Assembly: GCF_018449545.1 (NCBI RefSeq)
Contig: NZ_JAAVUR010000002.1
Location: 248,001-312,000, forward strand
Direction of reading: 5' to 3'
Origin: Granulicella sp. dw_53
Lineage (GTDB): Bacteria > Acidobacteriota > Terriglobia > Terriglobales > Acidobacteriaceae
DNA length: 64,000 bases
Shown here: one piece after another, positions 60,252-64,000 of the stretch
Layout: each line of letters starts with the position of its first letter
Numbering within the stretch: the stretch's first letter is position 1
Translations under genes and position numbers: made by a program
Notes under the pieces: model-generated
What the model was told of the DNA's origin: nothing
The model's database searches: none
The model's input: the letters and a program-made list of their open reading frames with translations, nothing else

Positions 60252-60650
60252 ATGTTCAATCAGACAGTCCAGCAGTTTTTCACGAACTACGCCCTCATTC
60301 AGGAGAGCGGCTTTGAGGTCTTCGCCCGCGAACAGTCCAAGCTGTTTACGCCGGATCTGGTGACGATCTCCCGGGATTACCGTGGCACGCTGACCTATCA
60401 CGGCATCGACGCCTACTTCGACTCCCTGAAGGATTGGTTCCAGTACTTCACGACAGGCAGCAATTTTTACCTCGAATTCGAAGAAGCGACGTCCACCCAT
60501 GCGCTCGTGAGGATGCACGGCAACGTCCAGTTGGTGCAGCCCGTGGACGGCAAAACCGTCAGCGAAGAGGGCCACCACGACTGGACCGAAGAGTTCGAGC
60601 TGGTCGACGGCCTCATCAAAAAACTCGACGTCAAGCTGACCCTCTTGTAA
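60252..60650 (+). CDS. NTF2-like small protein
   Basis: 132 residues. The pattern FFTNYALIQESGFEVFAREQ, LFTPDLVTISRDYRGTLTYH and GIDAYFDSLKDWFQYF, then EFEEATSTHALVRMHGNVQL and EEFELVDGLIKKLDVKL, reads like an NTF2/SnoaL-fold protein (helices followed by curved sheet). ATG at 60252 with AGGAAACAAC upstream. No signal peptide. Distinct in sequence from the SnoaL-like protein at 13892. Function unknown. Confidence 0.72.
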   Translation: MFNQTVQQFFTNYALIQESGFEVFAREQSKLFTPDLVTISRDYRGTLTYHGIDAYFDSLKDWFQYFTTGSNFYLEFEEATSTHALVRMHGNVQLVQPVDGKTVSEEGHHDWTEEFELVDGLIKKLDVKLTLL

Positions 60651-60712
60651 GGCCGATCTTGCAGGGGCTGGAGGGCGCGGAGCTGCGGGTGCCCGGTATG
60701 GATGTACATGAT

Positions 60713-61960
60713 CTACGCTGAGTGGCTGGTAAGGACTGCTTCGATCTGGTCCAAAGCCCAGGCCAGGTCCGGCTCTTCGATCACGAGCGGCGGAGCCAGC
60801 CGGATCACAGTGTCGTGCGTCTCTTTGCACAGCAGCCCGCGATCCTTCAGCTCTTCGCACAGAGGCCGAGCAGGTACGTTGAGTTCCACCGCCAGCCACA
60901 GACCCTTGCCGCGAACCGCTTGGATCAGCGGACTGTCGATCTGCTGGAGGCGAGCCAGCGTATATTCGCCAAGCGTAGCCGAGCGGGCCGAGAGATCCTC
61001 GTCCACGATCACCTTGAGCGCGGCCCTGGCTACGGCACAGGCCAGGGGATTACCGCCAAAGGTGCTGCCATGGTCCCCGGGCGTAAAGACCCCCAGAACA
61101 TCACGCCGGCTCAGCACAGCCGAGACCGGATAGTAGCCCCCGGAGAGCGCCTTGCCGATGATGACCACGTCAGGCGTGATGCCGTCATGCTCATAGGCAA
61201 AGAGCTTGCCCGTGCGTCCCAGCCCCGACTGAATCTCATCCAGCACCAAAAGGACGTTGTTCTCCCGGCAAACGGCAGCAGCGGCGGCAAGGTAGCCAGC
61301 AGGCGGGATCAGCACGCCAGCCTCCCCCTGGATCGGTTCGAGCAGGAAGGCGCATGTATTGGGCGTAATGGCGGCACGTAGCGCCTCGATATCCCCCAGC
61401 GGCACGTGCCGGAAGCCCGGCGTAAACGGACCGAAGCCCTCCCGGTACTGCTGCTCCGACGAGAAGCCCACGACGGTAGTCGTGCGGCCATGAAAGTTGT
61501 TGGAGAGCACGATGATCTCAGCCTGGTCGGCAGGGATGCCCTTCACCGTATAGCCCCACTTGCGTGCTGCCTTGATGGCCGTCTCCACCGCCTCGACGCC
61601 GGAGTTCATCGGCAGCGCCATGTCGAATCCGGTCAGGTCGTGAAGCTCCTTCAGCAGCAGCGGCAACTGGTCGTTGCGGAAGGCGCGGGAGGTCAGGGTG
61701 ACCTTGTGCACCTGCTCGTAGAACGCCTTGAGAATCGCGGGATGGCAGTGGCCCTGGTTGACCGCCGAGTAGGCCGCCAGGAAGTCGAGATACTTGCGGC
61801 CGTTGACGTCCCACACCCAGGCGCCAGCGGCGCGCTCGATGACCACGTCGAGGGGATGATAGTTATGGGCTCCGTACTGCTCTTCGTAGGCGATAAGCTC
61901 TGCGGCCTGGCTGGAGTCATGCCGTGTGGCTGATTGAAATATTGACTGGGAGGCTGGCAC
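60713..61960 (-). CDS. rocD: Ornithine--oxo-acid transaminase
   Basis: 415 residues. Class III PLP aminotransferase that converts ornithine to glutamate-5-semialdehyde. Strong RocD pattern: AYEEQYGAHNYHPLDVVIER, YLDFLAAYSAVNQGHCHPAI, SGVEAVETAIKAARKWGY, NNFHGRTTTVVGFS, EPIQGEAGV, DEIQSGLGRTGK, and the PLP Lys in IIGKALSGGYYPVSAVL. GTG at 61960 is chosen, since homologues begin shortly before the YGAHNYHP motif and GAGAGAGACGG precedes it; an ATG at 62011 or 62080 would add 17 or 40 weak residues. Confidence 0.92.
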   Translation of the reverse strand: MPASQSIFQSATRHDSSQAAELIAYEEQYGAHNYHPLDVVIERAAGAWVWDVNGRKYLDFLAAYSAVNQGHCHPAILKAFYEQVHKVTLTSRAFRNDQLPLLLKELHDLTGFDMALPMNSGVEAVETAIKAARKWGYTVKGIPADQAEIIVLSNNFHGRTTTVVGFSSEQQYREGFGPFTPGFRHVPLGDIEALRAAITPNTCAFLLEPIQGEAGVLIPPAGYLAAAAAVCRENNVLLVLDEIQSGLGRTGKLFAYEHDGITPDVVIIGKALSGGYYPVSAVLSRRDVLGVFTPGDHGSTFGGNPLACAVARAALKVIVDEDLSARSATLGEYTLARLQQIDSPLIQAVRGKGLWLAVELNVPARPLCEELKDRGLLCKETHDTVIRLAPPLVIEEPDLAWALDQIEAVLTSHSA

Positions 61961-62290
61961 GGGGAGTCCGTCTCTCTCTTTTGAGCGACTGATACTGCCG
62001 ATGTCCCCCATGCGGATAGGCCGCGCTGCCGGAGTTTGCTTGCAGCACAATGCGCCGTCCGATGTCGGAAGCACAGTCAAAATGCAGGAAGCTTGGGGAC
62101 TGATCCTCCCTCTATGCTACATGGACCAGAGCCACGAGAGAAGATTCGCCCCCGAAATGGATGTTTATGTGAGTCCGCTGTATGTTTATGCGGCAAGACA
62201 GGCGCTCGAAAACCCTCATCGTCAATGACTTGCAGATTTAATCCGCATTTTGCCGGGAAAACCATTGTCAAGTCCCAAAGTTACCTAACT
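61961..62290. other. Intergenic region upstream of rocD
   Basis: About 330 bases before the composite element begins. Contains the upstream alternatives for the rocD start (62011, 62080). No motif or gene could be supported. Confidence 0.3.
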
Positions 62291-62550
62291 CCATGTCAAC
62301 CAACGACTTCAAAGTGGCACTTTAGTTTCGGTCCATCTCGTAAAATAGAAACAGAGTCGAAACCAAAACAACGAGCTCCAGCCAATTGGCAGGAGCTCGT
62401 TGAAGTTAACCGGGAGAGGGATTGCTGTAAGTGACGCTGGCAGACGGTTTTGGCCGTAAGCCTTTTGTTTAGAATATTTTGGCAAAGGGAGACGCCGTCA
62501 TCTCGCTCAATCGAAACAGCTTACGCCCCGGCAAGGGGGGAGGGGTGGTG
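62291..62550 (-). repeat. Composite dispersed intergenic element, copy 3 (inverted)
   Basis: Same parts as copies 1 and 2, on the minus strand: CCCCTCCCCCC (62545-62535), AAACAAAAGGCTTACG near 62470-62454, hairpin with T tail (62401-62358), TATTTTA (62347-62341), AAACTAAAGTGCCACTTT (AGTGCC begins at 62321, 26 bases after the start of TATTTTA), GTTGACA (62300-62294). It follows the Wzy-like gene on the same strand. The opposite strand reads SKWHFSFGPSRKIE, as copy 1 reads SKWHFSYAPFSKIE. Confidence 0.7.
62358..62401 (-). terminator. Terminator-like hairpin within element copy 3
   Basis: Minus-strand AACGAGCTCC (62401-62392), inner palindrome GCCAATTGGC, GGAGCTCGTT (62379-62370), then GTTTTGGTTT. 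Follows the Wzy-like gene, whose transcript it could end. Confidence 0.75.
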
Positions 62551-62578
62551 CCTGGGGCTCCACATGGGCGACGATCCA

Positions 62579-63913
62579 TCACCGGTACGCCCCCTGCGGC
62601 ATCATCCGGAGCGGTGTATCGACGTCGCCAGGCACGGTCTTGGCCTCTGCCTCGGTCAATTGTTTCGCACGGATAGCCGCTCCGACCAGAAGCCATAGAA
62701 GCGCGGTGATCTCGATATACGTCCACCGGTCGCCAAAGAAGTTAGCGACCGCACACGAAACCACGGCCAGCAGCAGGCCCAGACCGAGTCCTTGGTAGAG
62801 CGGATCAGTCGCTGTCTTGAAGAGCTTGTATCCAACCGAAAACATCTGTTGGATCAGCAAAGCGGCGAAGATGATTCCGATGACCCCGGTCTCGACCAGC
62901 ACCTTGATGTACCAGTTGTGCGTGTCTTTCAGGTCGTCGGTGTGCTTGCCCATCTGAAACGTCGCGTATCCAGTTCCGAAGATCGGGCTGTGTATGATCG
63001 AGTCCTTCGCAGCCGTCCAGAGATCCACGCGTTCCTGGGCAGAAGCCTCCAGCCGGCCATTGGAGTTCGAAGTCATATTCACCCGCTGTTGCACGGCCGT
63101 CGGCACAATGAACTGCCATGTGAACAAGAACACCGCCAGGATCACCAAAAGCTTGCGGTCCTTCAAAATCGCAAGGACAAAGACGCTCGCCAGCAACGCC
63201 AGGTAAGAACCGCGGGAGAACGTGTACATCGTCGCCAGGATCGTCGCACCCACTAGCGCGTAGCACAGCAGCTTGACCTTGATACGCTTCATGAACTGCC
63301 CGAATCCCCAGAAGAACATGCCAAACTGGGCCAGAAACGCGGCGGTCTGGTTCGACCCGTAACCCAGCGGACCACCGCTTCGTTTGTTCTCGTCAAAGTT
63401 GGCCCAGCTATGCGACAAACTCTCCATCAGGCAACTTCGGTCGATGGCGAAGAGAGAAAATCCGGTCAGGAGAATGACGGTCCGCACCGCCTTCCGATCG
63501 TTCACCACCAACCCAGCCGCTAGAAATACCAGCGGAATCAGCATGTAATCTTTCCAGGTTACAAAATTGATGTCGGAAAGCCACAGTGGAGCTGGCGCAT
63601 TTCCCAGCGCGGTACCGAACCACATGGAGACGTATAAATACACGGCAAAAGCGAACCAGATCCCGTATAGCTTCGACTTGGGCCGCTCTGTGCAATGGAT
63701 AAAGCCGCCAATCACCACCGCGAGCACCAGGATCGAAAGCACATTGCTGCCCAGAGGATAGTCTAGAAAGTGATCCCGCATCGTGCGATATGGCAGAAAT
63801 GGGATCATGTAGTACAGACCGTACAAGGGCTTACCGCCCAGTGATACCAGGGACATAACCCAGAACCCCAGGTACGCTAAAAGCGGAATATAGTGCCCAA
63901 TTCCAATTCCCAA
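62579..63913 (-). CDS. O-antigen ligase / Wzy-like membrane protein
   Basis: 444 residues, about ten to eleven membrane helices. The large periplasmic loop holds RVDLWTAAKDSIIHSPIFGT and GYATFQMGKH with the DTHNWYIKVLVETGVIGII segment (the H-N-x-Y/W-x-x-x-L-x-E-x-G motif of O-antigen ligases and polymerases). Early FSRGSYLALLASVFVLAIL is the other common block. This group includes a probable ligase often found with exosortase loci, which attaches or polymerises the glycan. TTG start at 63913, as an in-frame stop lies just upstream and GAGAGGA is at the right distance. Followed by element copy 3. Confidence 0.88.
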   Translation of the reverse strand: MGIGIGHYIPLLAYLGFWVMSLVSLGGKPLYGLYYMIPFLPYRTMRDHFLDYPLGSNVLSILVLAVVIGGFIHCTERPKSKLYGIWFAFAVYLYVSMWFGTALGNAPAPLWLSDINFVTWKDYMLIPLVFLAAGLVVNDRKAVRTVILLTGFSLFAIDRSCLMESLSHSWANFDENKRSGGPLGYGSNQTAAFLAQFGMFFWGFGQFMKRIKVKLLCYALVGATILATMYTFSRGSYLALLASVFVLAILKDRKLLVILAVFLFTWQFIVPTAVQQRVNMTSNSNGRLEASAQERVDLWTAAKDSIIHSPIFGTGYATFQMGKHTDDLKDTHNWYIKVLVETGVIGIIFAALLIQQMFSVGYKLFKTATDPLYQGLGLGLLLAVVSCAVANFFGDRWTYIEITALLWLLVGAAIRAKQLTEAEAKTVPGDVDTPLRMMPQGAYR

Positions 63914-64000
63914 GGGATGGTCCTCTCAGTTGCCCGTCGATGCCGGTCGCGTCGTCATCTCATCTCCGCTACCTACACCCAAACCTTTTTACGGCCTGCA
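63914..64000. other. Upstream edge of the window
   Basis: Only 87 bases, upstream of the Wzy-like gene. GAGAGGA is its ribosome binding site. No sigma-54 motif is visible here. Confidence 0.3.

Noticed and set aside
62036..62434. Plus-strand 132-codon frame upstream of rocD
   Set aside because: It overlaps the rocD upstream region and the element; its similarity to the copy 1 frame is explained by the shared DNA blocks.

Overview
The window looks like chromosomal DNA of a member of the Acidobacteriota, most likely class Terriglobia (Edaphobacter/Granulicella/Terriglobus type). The base composition is GC-rich. Pointers to this group are two secreted VWFA-related proteins of the acidobacterial type, an 1106-residue Oar-like TonB-dependent receptor with a carboxypeptidase-regulatory N-terminus, an exosortase/PEP-CTERM exopolysaccharide locus, and several kinds of dispersed intergenic repeat. 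I see no phage, insertion sequence, CRISPR array or plasmid function. The lineage call is inference from gene content.

Layout. 0-5.3 kb: a SIMPL protein (cut by the window edge), a hexapeptide acyltransferase, a cNMP-binding/DUF1003 protein, then a site-2 protease, trpS and scpA. 5.3-8.8 kb: a repeat-rich gap, a PEP-CTERM choice-of-anchor A protein on the minus strand and a Pit-type phosphate transporter, which together separate scpA from scpB. 8.8-21 kb: scpB, a pseudouridine synthase, msrA, a DEAD-box helicase, a SnoaL-like protein, an ABC-F ATPase, a DUF2237 protein, the TonB receptor, tRNA-Arg(CCG) and a DUF2911 protein. 21-26.5 kb: gcvT-gcvH with a small companion gene, a repeat-filled gap with a hexanucleotide microsatellite, and a methylmalonyl-CoA-mutase-type large subunit. 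26.5-42.4 kb: mixed metabolism and envelope genes (glgC, an outer-membrane barrel, tatA, PPK2, two VWA proteins around a DMT transporter, hisA, a phosphoesterase, ribosomal protein S1, a Tat-exported aminotransferase, an exported amidohydrolase).

42.5-57.5 kb is the most coherent system: an exosortase-linked exopolysaccharide locus. Minus-strand genes encode exosortase, EpsI and a PrsT-like TPR lipoprotein. Divergent plus-strand genes encode a Wza-like export protein, an outer-membrane barrel, a Wzz/GumC chain-length protein, an ExeA-like ATPase, a BY-kinase and a polyprenyl glycosylphosphotransferase. Two sigma-54 activators follow. One has no receiver domain and the other has a receiver that lacks the phospho-acceptor Asp. 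A Wzy/O-antigen-ligase-like protein lies at the right edge. A diguanylate cyclase, a VOC protein, an NTF2-like protein and ornithine aminotransferase lie in between.

Two observations stand out. (1) Sigma-54-type -24/-12 motifs (TGGC-N7-TTGC or GTGC) precede the exosortase gene, the Wza-like gene, the distant PEP-CTERM gene and one of the activator genes, which suggests a single sigma-54 regulon for exosortase, substrate and polymer export. (2) A composite non-coding element occurs three times (near 5.4-5.7, 23.3-23.6 and 62.3-62.5 kb). It has a C-rich block, a hairpin with a T-rich tail, TATTTTA, then AGTGCCACTT starting exactly 26 nt after the start of TATTTTA in every copy, and a GTTGACA box. 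I do not recognise this family.
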